From contig CM059586.1 of NCBI GenBank assembly GCA_030407085.1, positions 86,177,501-86,241,500 of the forward strand: a DNA stretch of 64,000 bases. The letters run 5' to 3'. The DNA comes from Trichopria drosophilae (taxonomy: Eukaryota > Arthropoda > Insecta > Hymenoptera > Diapriidae). The notes beneath the pieces were generated by a model, which ran no database searches, was not told where the DNA came from, and saw nothing but the letters and a program-made list of their open reading frames with translations. Shown in pieces: positions 11,742 through 23,800 of the stretch. Numbering within the stretch: position 1 is the stretch's first letter; the number at the start of each line of letters is the position of its first letter. The position numbers and the translations under genes were made by a program.

Positions 11742-13425
11742 CGTAAAAAATGTCAGAGAGTAAAAAAGTTACTAGGCAGTTCTATATAGTTCACGGAAAG
11801 TGTAAATGTACTTTTCGTAAATCGTCCGTAAACTTCGTTTGTAAAGTACCGTAAATTGGGGTAAAGTCGACTTGACAGGAAAAGTCGGCCATTCGATAAC
11901 CTATTGTAAAATATTTAATTATCCTTTTTCTAGAGAGAAAAGTCGAAGATGCGCAATTGTTTTAGTTAATAGGAATGTCAAACTTTCATTTACAGTTTAT
12001 TTGACTCAAATTCATCGATAAGTTTTAATAAAAACGTCGTTTATGTGTGACTGTATATTTAGCCTCTAAAGTAAATAATGTGAAAAAAGCACTTGTAAAT
12101 AATTGTACACATTTTTTAATGTAAAATCAAACTGTGTATCGCATAGCCTATATCTCTAACCTAATTTGCGATAAAAATTACCTCAATAAGATCATTAGAT
12201 ATCTCAAAATATCGGTTTCTCTAAAAATGTAACATTTGCAGGGAAAAGTCGGCCATGGGGCGAATTTATAAAACAAAGGCGGATTCTTCTAGATTGTTCA
12301 AATATTCAACGGAACAATTACAGAATGCAATACGAGAAGCAGAGAAACGTCAAAAATCAATGTTACAAATTTCAAAATTAAAAATGGCTGAATCAACATG
12401 GCGCCATATTGGGTCCGACATTTCGAATTTTGAAAATCTGAGAATGGATACATAATCAGCGGCATTGAAAGCCTCCCAGTACCAATTTTCATGTAAATCG
12501 AATCAAATTTCAGATTTTGGTCTGTCCGTATTTCATCCGCCATTTTGAATTACGAAAATCTGACGAAATATTCTTAATCAGCGGCCCCGAAAACCCCCAA
12601 GTACAGAGTTTCATCGAATCTCGAATCATCGAAATCGAATTAAACTTCGGATTTTCATCTGCCATATTGGATCAGTCATTTTGAATTTTATGATTTTGAC
12701 AACATATTCGTAATTAGCAGCATCGAAAACCCCCGAGTACAAAATTTCAATCCATCATTGAAATAGATATTGATTTACCTACATGAAGAAAATTTTGTAC
12801 AGATGGGACACTGAGAGTCCCACTATGCCTCAAAGGGTTAAAGAGCGGTTTTCACACTTAGAAATTTATGAGATGGCCATATTTTATTTCCGATGGTGTT
12901 AGAAAATTGTTTTGTTTTATTATAATAGCTTACTTTTTCGATGTATGACGATAGCCGACTTTTCCCCGCATTTGGGGTAAAAGTCGGCGATGACAAAATA
13001 GTATATACCGTTAATTCTAAGAAGTAATTTTCTTTTCTATTACATAGATCTTAGAACAGGAGTTATAGAGATTACATATTAAAAATAACAACAATTTTAA
13101 GTTTTTCTCACGAGGATTTAAGCAAAAAACCATGAAACGGTACTTTTGATGCCTACCATTCGCGCCTAAAGTAAACTTTTACGCAATCCCGGCGACGATA
13201 TTCGTAAAGTGATCGGTCATGCGTTTACTTTACGCACTCAATCAGGCATATACAAACTTTCCATACTCTCTTTACGCACGCAATTACAAAAAATAGGATA
13301 CCTAACATGGGTGTAAAGTATATGCTTTTGTACACACGCGCGGGAAGTTTACACATGAAGTATAAAAGTATACTTTACACCCTTGTTAGGTAATGTACTA
13401 TTACATTACCATGTTTTACATTGTA
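11742..13425. repeat. Repeat-rich block with core-repeat units and CGTAAAGT-type motifs
   Basis: No gene recognised. At 12350-12760 about three reversed units of the ATGGCGGA/GATTACGAAT repeat family occur (CCATTTTGAATTACG, AATCAGCGGCCCCGAAAACC). AAAAGTCGGC recurs near 11880, 12243 and 12980. Variants of CGTAAAGT/ACTTTACG are frequent at 11800-11880 and 13150-13390. A 90-bp inverted repeat at 13301-13390 has arms CCTAACATGGGTGTAAAGTA and its near-complement, and may be a tiny MITE. The open frames at 12255-12543 only translate the repeat. Confidence 0.5.
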
Positions 13426-13748
13426 CAGTAGTCCTTTTCTTATGTTGTACAATCGAGACAGACATGGCCGCTTCTTCCTTTAAGTTGTCATTTTTTTTTG
13501 CAGTGTACAACGCATTTTAAACAAATATACAATTAAATATCATCGAAAACTGATTACTAGTAAAGAAAAGCAAACGATGGAAGAACCTACTTCTGCAGGT
13601 TCATCGGGCGTGAGCAAATTCGTAACTACCTCACTTGTGAATTACACATGACAACACTACGCATGACTAGGGGAAAATACAAGATAGCCCTGCTAAAAAT
13701 GGGGCGGTAATTGAGAGTGATTGTAAGAGTGTCAAAGGAGTGTATTAA

Positions 13749-16637
13749 CCCTTTTACAGGCCGACGGTTCTGGGCAATCCACCAGAAAAAGTGACAGTAC
13801 TTTTAAGTATTCTCGGGATCGCTGATTACGAATCCGAGGTCAGCGTCAGATTTGAATAATTCAAAATGGCGGCTTCAATATGGCGACCGTCGAACTGAAA
13901 ATTCAATTTTTTTAAACATAAGAAATATTACCATATTCTACGCAAAGTTCTGAATAAAAAATGTCTCTTGCGATTTTTGTCTAAATTGCATACATTCCGA
14001 GGAAAAAATCCCGATAGATCGCTTAGAATTCACATAGATTGAGAGGTTTTGGTTGTCGCTCATTACGAAACCTGTGGGAGATTTGCGACATTGAAGTTGG
14101 CGGAATCTGTATGGTGGAGCTGTTTTGAATTTCAATAAATATATTATAGATCACATATAATAACTTCGTTCGAAAAATACTCTGATTCTTCAAATTTGTA
14201 AATGCCTTCCACTTCCTTGGTTTCAGTAACTAATTTACCTAGTTATGCATAATACCACGTGACGGTTGAAGTTCGGTCTTTCATGTGCTGTTCGTTTGTT
14301 AATTTTCATCTTTTTTTTCGCAAAACATATTTGTAAAACAAAGAATAAAATAAAAACTACCAAACTAAACTTTTTTTTCGTGTATATTTTTTTTTCACGG
14401 ACGTTACAACTTTGAATTTATGCTCGTTTCTTTGCAACAGTTTGTAACGTTTCCCGCATGGATCGTTTCCTGCTATCGTAAATATTTACTGATTGTTTCG
14501 CTAGATTGGTTCTATATGGTAACTGATCTCCGCATACATATTTCTTGTAGCATTTGTGTAATATATAGGAATTTACGATAGTCATGTCAATATAGTAATA
14601 CATGATTATGGATGCCACCACTTTTTTAACTTTCTGCCCATCATATACCTTTCCCGTAGTTGATCAAACCGTTCAACACCACCCATAATGGCATTATAAG
14701 CTTGTACGGTAGTTGGGCATTGTAAAGAAATTTGTGAACCATTTCTCAATTTTCTGTTGATTTCTACAGTATGCAATGGGTTGAAAGCTGAAGTGAGTAA
14801 AGTGACAGGTTTAGTATCCATCCATTTGATAGCAGCGACGTTTCCTTTAGTCTCGTATTTGTGTTCTCCTCTTTGCATTTTTCTTTACTTTTCATCATAT
14901 CTGGCAAACCTTTCCGATTTGTACGAACTGTCGCAAAGGAGTAAATTCCTCTTTGTACAAGTTTTTCAACAAGATTGACAGAAGTAAAGAACTTGTCTAA
15001 AGCTACCAAGTGTTCATGTCCGATCGTACCTGTAACTAGATTCAACACTACACGTTCACCAAGAGGATCTCTTGTATCATATTTTTTTGATTTGCCAATA
15101 TACATTTCTGTTTTAATCATAAAGCCTGTCTTTGAATCAGCCAAACTCCACATTTGTACCCCCGTTTTATAGGTTTCTGTGGCATGTACTGCTTCATGGA
15201 TGATCTTCCTTTGAAAGGAATCATAGATTCATCAACAGAGACTGTTTTCGAAGGGTTGTATACCTTAGCAGATTGATAATTCATATGTTCTAAAAGAGGC
15301 CTTACTTTATGAAGTTTATCAAAGTTGAGATCGTCCCGGGGAAGCATAGTACTATTGTCACTAATGCGTATCATCTCCAATAATTTGAAAAGGCGTTTAC
15401 TCGTCATAATTTTCGCAATGCAGTCAACTCTCGTATAACTATCGGTGCTCCAATAATTTTCTATTCTAGGCATTTTATGAATTCCCATAAGAATCAGTAC
15501 ACCAATGAGGGCATATAATTCATTTACATTAGTATCATACCAATTCGCTGAGTTCTCATTTTTCTGACGGGCATATATGTTAGTTTCATCAACAATTTCT
15601 TGCATAAATTTTTCTGTGAATATTTGAAAAAAAAAGAATCTTTCACTTTTTTTTTAGGAACAGAAAGTATATTGATCGTAAGAGATTGTTCAAAATCGTG
15701 TTCAACAGCAAATTTGTCTGTATTTTGAGACCATTTAGAAGTTGAGTCAACATTTTCTTGCAGGACCAAGTCATCATCAGCTGAATCCACATCTGAATCC
15801 TCATCATAATCTGAATCAACGTCCACATCAGAATTTTCAGGTTCCAAGGGTAAATTGTCTTTACCGACAAATTTTTTACGCATTATGATAACAAATGAAG
15901 TAATTACGTATAAATACTTATACACATATATATTTATCGTAATATATATTACCACGTAAATACGAATAGATATAAGTTCCGTAAGAAAGATATAAATATC
16001 CGCAGTAAAAAAGATGCATGAGAGACAGCACATATATATTTTCCAGAAAACAACTTCGCTTGCGAGAAACGAACTTTCAGTGAAGACTGAAAATTCCCCA
16101 TTTTTTACCGTGGAATGTATGCAATTTAGGCAAAAATCACAAGAGACATTTTTTACTCAGAATTTCGCGTAGAATATGGTAATATTTTTTATATTTCAAA
16201 AAACCAACATTTTCAGTTCGACGGCCGCCATTTTAAATTCTTCAAATCTGACCTCGGATTCGTAATCAGCGACCCCGAAAACCTTTAGAAACGTACGATT
16301 TGTAATCATAGGATAATTCATATCGTTCCGCCTGGTAAAGGAATACAGTAATGGGTGATATTGCGATTTGAAAGTTTCGGAATTTTTTCCTCGGAATGTA
16401 TGCAATGTAGACCAAAATAGCAAGAGACATTTTTTATTCAAAATTTTGCGTAGAATACGGTAATATTTTTTATGTTTCAAAAAATTAGAATTTTCAGTTC
16501 GACGGCCGTCATATTGAAGCCGCCATTTTGAATTTTTCAAATCTGACCTCGGATTCGTAATCAGCGATCCCGAGAATGCTTAAAAGTACTGTCACTTTTT
16601 CTGGTGGATTGCCCAGAACCTTCGGCCTGTAAAAGGG
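13749..16637 (-). mobile_element. piggyBac-like DNA transposon, decayed, TTAA target duplication
   Basis: The element is bounded by TTAA at 13745-13748 and 16638-16641. The terminal inverted repeats begin CCCTTTTACAGGCCGA (left) and mirror this at the right; they match over at least 200 bp with small differences. The right side carries two tandem copies of the subterminal block (about 16085-16290 and 16370-16580) while the left has one (13800-14030). Each block contains the GATTACGAATCCGAGGTCAG core that also occurs in the tandem arrays of this window. The transposase is on the minus strand and is broken. Confidence 0.88.
14418..15883 (-). pseudogene. piggyBac transposase (DDE_Tnp_1_7), frameshifted
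   Basis: The family cuts and pastes DNA at TTAA. The start MRKKFVGKDNLPLEPE is at 15883 and an acidic N-terminus follows. The frame breaks near 15610 at an A-run, again near 15130, and again near 14610, with each part resuming in another frame to a stop at 14418. Family landmarks: SVDESMIPFKGR (first catalytic Asp), ALDKFFTSVNL (second), and IMGGVERFDQ, where the third catalytic Asp expected after GGV is Glu. The C-terminal cysteine-rich domain was not seen beyond a short CYKKYVCGD segment. No function is expected without the frameshifts being absent in another copy. Confidence 0.88.
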
Positions 16638-16861
16638 TTAAGCGTTAGAAAAGCGTTCCAAAATAGTTAACAAAGAGTGAATTTGGATTTTCGATTTTTT
16701 GCCAGAGAGCTAAGGAGTGTGTTAAGCGTATCATAAGCGTGAATTTGGACATTTTTACGCTCGCGTAACGCTTCATTTTTTCCAGGGAGAGGAAGGAAAA
16801 CCTACAACATAAGAGGAGCATATAACATAAGGGAAAACAACTTAAGGGAAGGACTACTGTA

Positions 16862-17690
16862 ATTTTCAGCCGACTTCGAAGGGAACGTTAACATCTACAA
16901 TAGATGCAATAAAATTACAAAAATTAGATTAAAATTATAATTATTGTTGTAAAATCGCAATTTTTTGTGTAAAATTACATTCGGAGTTTGCTCTTGCATT
17001 TGAAGGTTAAGTAGTCTGTAAAGGTTATAAATATATTTCGTCGTGTTTTTAATGGTATTATTTATTTACCTTTATGTTACGTTCATAGGGTTTAAGGAGA
17101 CAAAAATAATTGATTTTTCAAGAAATATTAAATTATATTAGTACTATTTAGGTCATAGGCCGTAAAGTTCAATTTGACGGACCGAGTGGAGATTGTGCGT
17201 CCGAGGACCGGCGAATTCGCGAAGATTCACAATCTCCAAACGAGGTCATAAAATTTTACGGCCTAAGAGCGAACACTATTTTTTTTTGATACACTGTTCG
17301 CACAGTAGGCACTTTACCGACTGTTTTTAGTCCGTAAAGTGCGGAGATCAGTCCGTAAAATCATACTTTACTGACTAAAAAGAGTCCGTAAAGTGTCTAC
17401 TTTACGGACATGTATATAAAAAATATTATTTTTACAAAATTATAGTTGATTATTGCGTCCCAGGGCATAGATGTCACATTAGCCCCGCTGAAGTGGCCAA
17501 TAAGAGATCCGGGTGCGAAACGCATTTTTACAATTACACCATTTTTACATTGTTACCCTGTACTTTAAGGTTGCTGTTGTTAATTTCGAAAATCTAACAC
17601 CAGAATCATAATTTGAGTCCCCAAAACCGGACGAATATTAAGATTTGAGTTCATTGGATTAAAAAAAATATTGTGGTGCTCCGGCTTAAG
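16862..17690. repeat. Dispersed repeat with GGCCGTAAAG / TTTTACGGCC ends
   Basis: At 17155-17420, GGCCGTAAAGTTCAATTTGAC is matched by an inverted AAATTTTACGGCC block, followed by GAACACTATTTTTTTTTGAT and several CCGTAAAGTG motifs. Related copies lie at 33865-33960 and 34915-35090 (GGCCATAAAGTTGAATTTTA; GGCCGTAAAGCAGAATTTT). The interval 16862-17150 is AT-rich, with nothing recognised. Confidence 0.55.
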
Positions 17691-18056
17691 GGTGTTCTAA
17701 AGTGGTCCACCGTTAAGGTAAGAAGTTTCGCTAAAAAACGCTAAAGACGACTGAATAAAATTTTCCAAGGTTCGGACTGTGTAAAGGCAATTTCAATTAT
17801 TACAGACTGTTTCCTATAAATTACCGAATATATTAATTCAGAACTGACAAAGAATTTTTTGAAATAACTAAAAATCACACATTTCCGAAAATTCTCGGTA
17901 AGCTCTAAATTATTTTCTTTGGTATTTTTTAGGATACTGTCTACACTAAATAGAATCCCTTACAGAGCCTGAATTGTGAAAAATCGATTTAGCCATCTTT
18001 TATTTACGGTTTTTAGTGAAAATTCCTACCTCATCGGCGGACCACTTTAAACCCTC
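17691..18056. mobile_element. TTAA-flanked MITE, 366 bp
   Basis: TTAA precedes at 17687-17690 and follows at 18057-18060. The ends GGGTGTTCTAAAGTGGTCC and, on the other strand, GAGGGTTTAAAGTGGTCC are inverted, and similarity runs inward about 50 bp (GTTAAGGTAAGAAGTTTCGC against GATGAGGTAGGAATTTTCAC). TTAA targeting fits piggyBac or Kolobok superfamilies. No open frame. Confidence 0.7.
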
Positions 18057-18779
18057 TTAAGAAAACAGCTCTTCTCAATATAAAGTGAAGAACATAATAC
18101 ATCACATGGACACTTCTTAGAGGAGTAGTTCGGAATTTATTGCCCATTTATGTTTTTAAGAAATTAGATATTTGAGAATTCTGAAAACGAGATATTCATG
18201 TATCTGATAACAACTCTTAGATAAGTATAAAAATGTACAAGTTTTAACATGAAATTCATGACGCATTTCGGCTGTTTAAATGCTGTCAATATATAGCTCA
18301 TGTCTTATCAACAGATGTGCTAATGGAATAATCAATATCGGATTTTAAACACTTTTTATTATGTCAGGCGTTAGATGATTTTTGAGATCTCAGATTTTAA
18401 CATTTTTCTTTAATTTGGTTGAGTTTTATTGAGTTTTTGAGGCATTTTGAAGAAAAAAACCTTCACAACATGGACGGCAACATTAACTCATCTTAATTAT
18501 TTTAAGTAAATATTTGTAATCTACATAATAAGAAAAAGTTCATGAATAATTTTATTTTCTAATTAAATACCTAATAAAGTTCGTTCAATTTCATTCTACG
18601 ATTTTATTAATCCTTTCGAAAAAAACAGACAGACACCAGTGACGCATCAACATTCTCTGAATTTAACATGTATGAGTAGTCTCTTAACAATTAACAGTAG
18701 TTATGGTCTCCGATTTTTAACATTCACAGCGACGGTTCCAAAGTAGCCGATAAAGATTCGTACATCTACACTATGTCAT

Positions 18780-20345
18780 ATTAAATGGTTATTTCAATGT
18801 CAAATTCAGAAAACACCACTAAAAAATCTAAGAAGAATAACATATAGGTTTTTGAGGTTACTGAATACGAACGCAAGAATCAAGATTCGTAAATCTCTAG
18901 TACGTCAAATTCAAGGTTATTTCAAGGTCCAGTGCAGACAAAATTACTAACGATCTCAGATAAATGTTATTTAGGTTCTTGAGATTGCTGAATCCAAATC
19001 AAAGATCCGTAAATCTATATCACTTTAAATTCAAGGTTATATCAATGTAACATTCCGAAAACACCACTAACAAATTTAAGAAAAAATTATATTTAGGTTT
19101 TTGAGATTATTGAATACCAATGCGAGATCCGCAAATCTCTAGTAAGTGAAATTTATGGTTATTTCAAGGTCAAATTGAGACAACGCCTATAAAAAAATCT
19201 GAAGAAAATGATATTTAGATTTTTGAAATTGCTCAATCCAAATCCGGGATCCAAATCACTTTCAATTCAAGTTTATTTCAAGGGAAATTGGGTGCCGTCG
19301 CGGGATTTGAAACCGAGATATTGCGAATACTATAAAGTTGTAGAGCCCATGATTCCGCCTTTAAATAGTTCCGGGTTCCGCCAAATCTCGTTCCGCCAAA
19401 TCTCGTTTCCTCAGAATTTACCAACTTCTGGTTTTAGTTATGTTGCATCTTGTTCTCGGGATTTCGATCATTTTTTAAATATCCCAAATTTAATTGAAAT
19501 TTGTACCATACAAATTTAATCTTTTAAAACTGAAATATAACGATGTATTATTTAAACAATTAAATTTTAGAATGCTCAGAAGGTGTTAAACAAGGTAAAC
19601 AACCAAGGTAAGAAAGTGTTGAACTAGGTAAACAAAAAATAAATCTACCAAAGTTGTCATCAAATTTTGACTGAATTAAATCGTGTATTGGGGATTAAGT
19701 AATATTTTTAATGGAATCATTGTTGTGAAACACCTATGATCAGTCTGTATTGTATGCCTTTGTTTCAACTATACCTCGATAAAACTGACAACAGGCCTTT
19801 AGTTACCGCTTAGCTGACATTTACGCATTACTCGGTTCCCCGGATTTGAAACCCACATAGCCTCCCATTAAATATACATGCCTCCTTCATATTTAACCTT
19901 GGAATAATCTTTGCACGTCATCTGACTGATCTTGAGCATTAAATAAACATTAAATTCTGATTCAGCGACCCCGAAAACTTATATAACTCAAATATCATTT
20001 TTCTCAGATTTTTAGTGGCGTTTTCTCAATTTGACCTTCAAATAACCATGAATATGACGCGATCTAGATTTACGGATTTGGCATTCGTATTCACCAACCT
20101 TAAAAACCTAAATATCATATTTCTCGGATTTTTAAATGGCGTTTTCTGAATGTGACCTTGAAATAACCTTAAATTTTACGTGATAGAGATTTACAGATTT
20201 CGGATTCGTATGCAGCAATCTAAATATAAACCAATAACCTAAATATCAATTTTCCCATATGTTTTCGTTTCTTTTTGAATTTGACCTTCAAATAACCTTG
20301 AATCTTGACGTGATTCCGGTTCGCGAATTATGGATTTTGATTTCG
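18780..20345. repeat. Inverted pair of tandem arrays, about 125-bp unit
   Basis: From 18780 to about 19290 some four to five units run forward: AAATTCAAGGTTATTTCAAG, CACTAACAAATC, ATATTTAGGTTTTTGAGATT, GCTGAATACGAAT, ATCCGTAAATCTCTAGTA. From about 19960 to 20330 roughly three units run in reverse (ACCTTGAAATAACC, AACCTAAATATCAT). The spacer 19300-19950 holds no recognised gene; the open frame 19208-19519 begins in the repeat. The TTTTTGAGGTTACTGAATACG core links these units to the array at 2140-3600. Confidence 0.7.
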
Positions 20346-20851
20346 AAGATCAATATCCACAAGGATACACTGATATATTCAAATATGCATCAACTTTTCT
20401 TTTGTAAACTTGTGCAATTGATTTTAAATTCAATTTTTCAAATTTTTGTATCACAAGCCGACAAATTCAGAACTAATTAAAATTTCAATAATTTTAAATA
20501 TTTTTGCTTATCTTTTTCCGTGAATCCAATTGTTTTTTTCAGTTATTGAAAAAAAAACCAACTGCATTTAAATTCGATAAAATTCTATTAATTCACTTTT
20601 AATGAAGTATTACGACAGAATTTTAACATTGTCTGAGGAAGAGTGTTCAGTAAGCTTATAATTGATTCAAAGTTACGATATCGAATGTAATTGTTATCGA
20701 TATTTTCCTGCCGACCATAGGGCAATCTATTTGGAAGTGGAAAGCAAGATGTCATGTCTATCGGTGTGAAAGATACTGCTTATCGAGGTAAAGATAAGCA
20801 AGTAAAATACCTCAAGATAATGTTCAGTCGTGGATTAAGGGCGACGTGAAA

Positions 20852-23800
20852 ATGTCACATCAGCCCGGTAATATACCGGCTTCAGCCCCGGAAAATATAC
20901 AAACAGGTATTTTATTTATCTTCAGTATTTATCCCGTAATCTGTCACAACATAAAATTACGTATACTAAAATGTCTGAACATTTTACGCGAAATTTTCAA
21001 ATGTAAATGTGGGTTTGAACATTATTTGTTTTGTGATTATTATTGGAAGAATTTTTTTCAATAAGATTACTTGAACGAAAATGTGAATGATGTATTTGTA
21101 CTAAACAGGCCGGAAATTAGCAAATAAATATTTCTACTCAGTGTGGTACTAAAGTTAACAAGTTATAGCAAATACAAAAAAGCATAATAAACATAATTAG
21201 ACGTAAACAACATAAAAGTTACCTAAACTGGATATTAAAAATGATCTATTGTGTTATTTTTTTAACAAGTTACGGGAGTTGTACCAGTTTTACAAGACGA
21301 CGATGGACTTATTCTTCAGCCAATCGACCTGGAACCACCAGATGCCATCACAGTTCAACCTACGCGGTCAGGTATTAGTCAAATTCAATAATTAATTGAT
21401 ATTGAAATAAAACAATGCTTTTAATATATTTTCACTTTTTCTGTTGTTTACTCTTGTTTTCGTAATGAATTAAGCGGAATTTTGTAACATTTATTTTCGA
21501 TTTTGTCCAATGCTTTGTCCTTTGAAGGCAGGCACTTGTCTGTACAATTCAGAAAAGTTGCAAAGATTCAAATACCAAACGACTTAAAAAGGTCATTTTC
21601 TCACGGATTGTAAAAAAAAATATGCACAAATCTACACCATAAAAGTTCAGCTGAAAACTGTTTTAACAAAACGTGATTTTCGGGAATAAAATCATTACAA
21701 TATTAATTCTACACGTTTCGAATTAAAATCGGAAAATTGTGTGATTTGTAAAATAAGGAATTCACTGTGAAACTTATATACTTTTATTCATAATTTTAAA
21801 TGCATTGTAGAGTTAAAATATTTTTCTCAAGATCATGTCAAAAAATGATTTATTTTTCTGGGAAATATTGAGGCAGGGTTCAATTAAAGTTGCAATTATG
21901 TAGTTCTTAACAACAATATTTTATTCTGGTTACTATTAATTTGAACAGATGAACGTTTACCAAGGCGACCGATTCCTATCAGCACACTGGATTGGGTTTC
22001 AACATCTCAGTCGCAGCTAAATTTTTACCTAGGGATGTATTTTTTAACGGAAGTTGAACAAGTGGAACTGCAGCAAATCGTTGACTTGAACACACGTATG
22101 TTTCCATCCATATTTGCTAGTGTGTTTACGTTATTAAGTTTAGTGTTTTAGTAAAGTTGTGGCGTATGAAACGCTTATTAAATCCTAACAAATTATATTT
22201 GCAAAACGCCCTTGCAGAAATTCTGCCCGTTTTTATTGGATTCCATCCATTTCCTGATCAAACGAAGTGGTTTAGAACTATACACAGCAAAACTGACTAC
22301 ACACTAGGCAATAGACAAAAATCAGTATTTTGTTGCAAAACTGTCTTCATATTGGATAACATTGAATGGATTAAAACTGTTCACAGACTTTTTAAAAAAT
22401 GTGCCCAATAACAGTAAATTAATTGTGGATTAGAGAGGAGCGTATATCAAATGTAAAACCAGCAAACTGTTTACGATCTATAACGTAAGTTGTTTACGTT
22501 TTACGGTTGTTATTCTTTTTGTTATCCGCGGTTCTTGGAAAAGTTGTTCCTAGCTATAAAATTAGAAGGCAATAATTAGTTTCTCGTGAATATTCGCCCA
22601 GCCTGTATCGCCCGTTTGTATTTTGTGTTTGATGATAAGATCACTTCTTCTTGTTTGTTTACATCTGTTTTCTACGGAGAACCAGAAAAGCGGATGAAAT
22701 TATGATATTATGAATCCTGTTGCATTTAAGAAAAATGAAGAAAATCTATTTGTCCGTGCTGTGCACATAAACTTTGACGAAATAATTGATGAAAATGTTA
22801 ACGACAATAATAACAATACCAGTGATTTTGATGCTGATAATGATGGTGATGGCGATAACAATGATGACGATTTATTTGGTTACATCTATTGGAGATTTTA
22901 CTATTCATAGTGACTATTTAATTATAAAACTGTAGTTATACATTGCAATTCATATTTAACGAAAGGAAAATAATAGACGGAACAATATTATTTTCTTATT
23001 TGCTACAGAAATAATTTAATTATTTGTCATAACCCTCAGTTTTACTTTTCCTAAATCATTAGATTAACGATATTTTTTCACTCTGCGTAGAAACTGCATA
23101 AAAAGGAATTTGATTATTAGTGTTAAATACTCTCAATAGTTTTATATAGAAACAAAGCAGAAACTGTCTACAATTTTTTTTTTAAAAACGTTATCTAAAT
23201 GCAATTCATGATATTATTATGCGTTAACATTGCAAAAAAAAGACGTACAATTTGGTCAGAATTACGTCGAAAGGAGTGAAAAATTACCCCAAAATTACCA
23301 ATTTTCGACCTAATATAGCTCCATTTTACCACATTTGGACTACGACCTAATAGGGAAAATGCCTTGTATTACCAAATTTCGACCGTCAAATTACTTCCAC
23401 TTTTGTCCCTACTTACCGTAATTCGACCTCCATTTTAGGTACACACGGAGAGAAATTAAAAGTCACGGTTTCTTTAAATTGCCAAGTTATCACTGCTTGG
23501 GCCCTTTTAGAGAATCAGGGCTTGTCGATAAAGTAGGGTATACGGGGCTGTTTGGTGTAGATAGCTTTGGTTGTCCATTTGGTTTAACATTGCGAAGCAA
23601 CAGCTGCTTGGCTCCCGAGTTTCTGGAGCTTACTATACCGATGTTTGAGAGAGCCAAGCAGCGATTGCCGAATTTTGGTGCCGTAGGTACTTTTAATTTC
23701 TCTCCGTGCATAATCTCTGGTCGAGGAAATTTCTCGCCCTAGTGAAAGGTCGAAAAGAGGTAATTTCGCTCTATTTTGCTGCTTGGGGCATAATGCAGTG

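Larger units (their letters stand above)
13688..16786. mobile_element. Middle TIR element with CCCTGSWAAAAATG ends
   Basis: The left end CCCTGCTAAAAATGGGGCGG and the right end (reverse complement CCCTGGAAAAAATGAAGCG) form a short, imperfect inverted repeat. The two flanks contain related text (AGTGTGTTAAGCGT-like) on each side of the piggyBac insertion. A target duplication could not be settled. This level of the nest is less certain than the other two. Confidence 0.4.
13426..16859. mobile_element. Outer TIR element (pogo/Tigger-like ends, TA flanks) hosting nested elements
   Basis: The ends CAGTAGTCCTTTTCTTATGT at left and the complement of CAGTAGTCCTTCCCTTAAGT at right are inverted, each flanked by TA. 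CAGT-starting ends with a TA target are typical of pogo/Tigger-type Tc1-mariner elements. No transposase of that type is visible, so the element is non-autonomous. Its interior is occupied by a second element with CCCTG ends and by the piggyBac-like element. Confidence 0.65.

Noticed and set aside
22157..22411. 84-aa open frame in scramblase intron 3
   Set aside because: Begins with a non-ATG codon, has no recognisable motif and does not fit the scramblase phases.
22710..22910. Open frame rich in Asn/Asp
   Set aside because: Low-complexity repeat of AAT/GAT codons inside a scramblase intron, with no splice context and no domain.
23479..23742. Open frames on both strands, 73-87 aa
   Set aside because: Both come from the GC-richer interior of a MITE.
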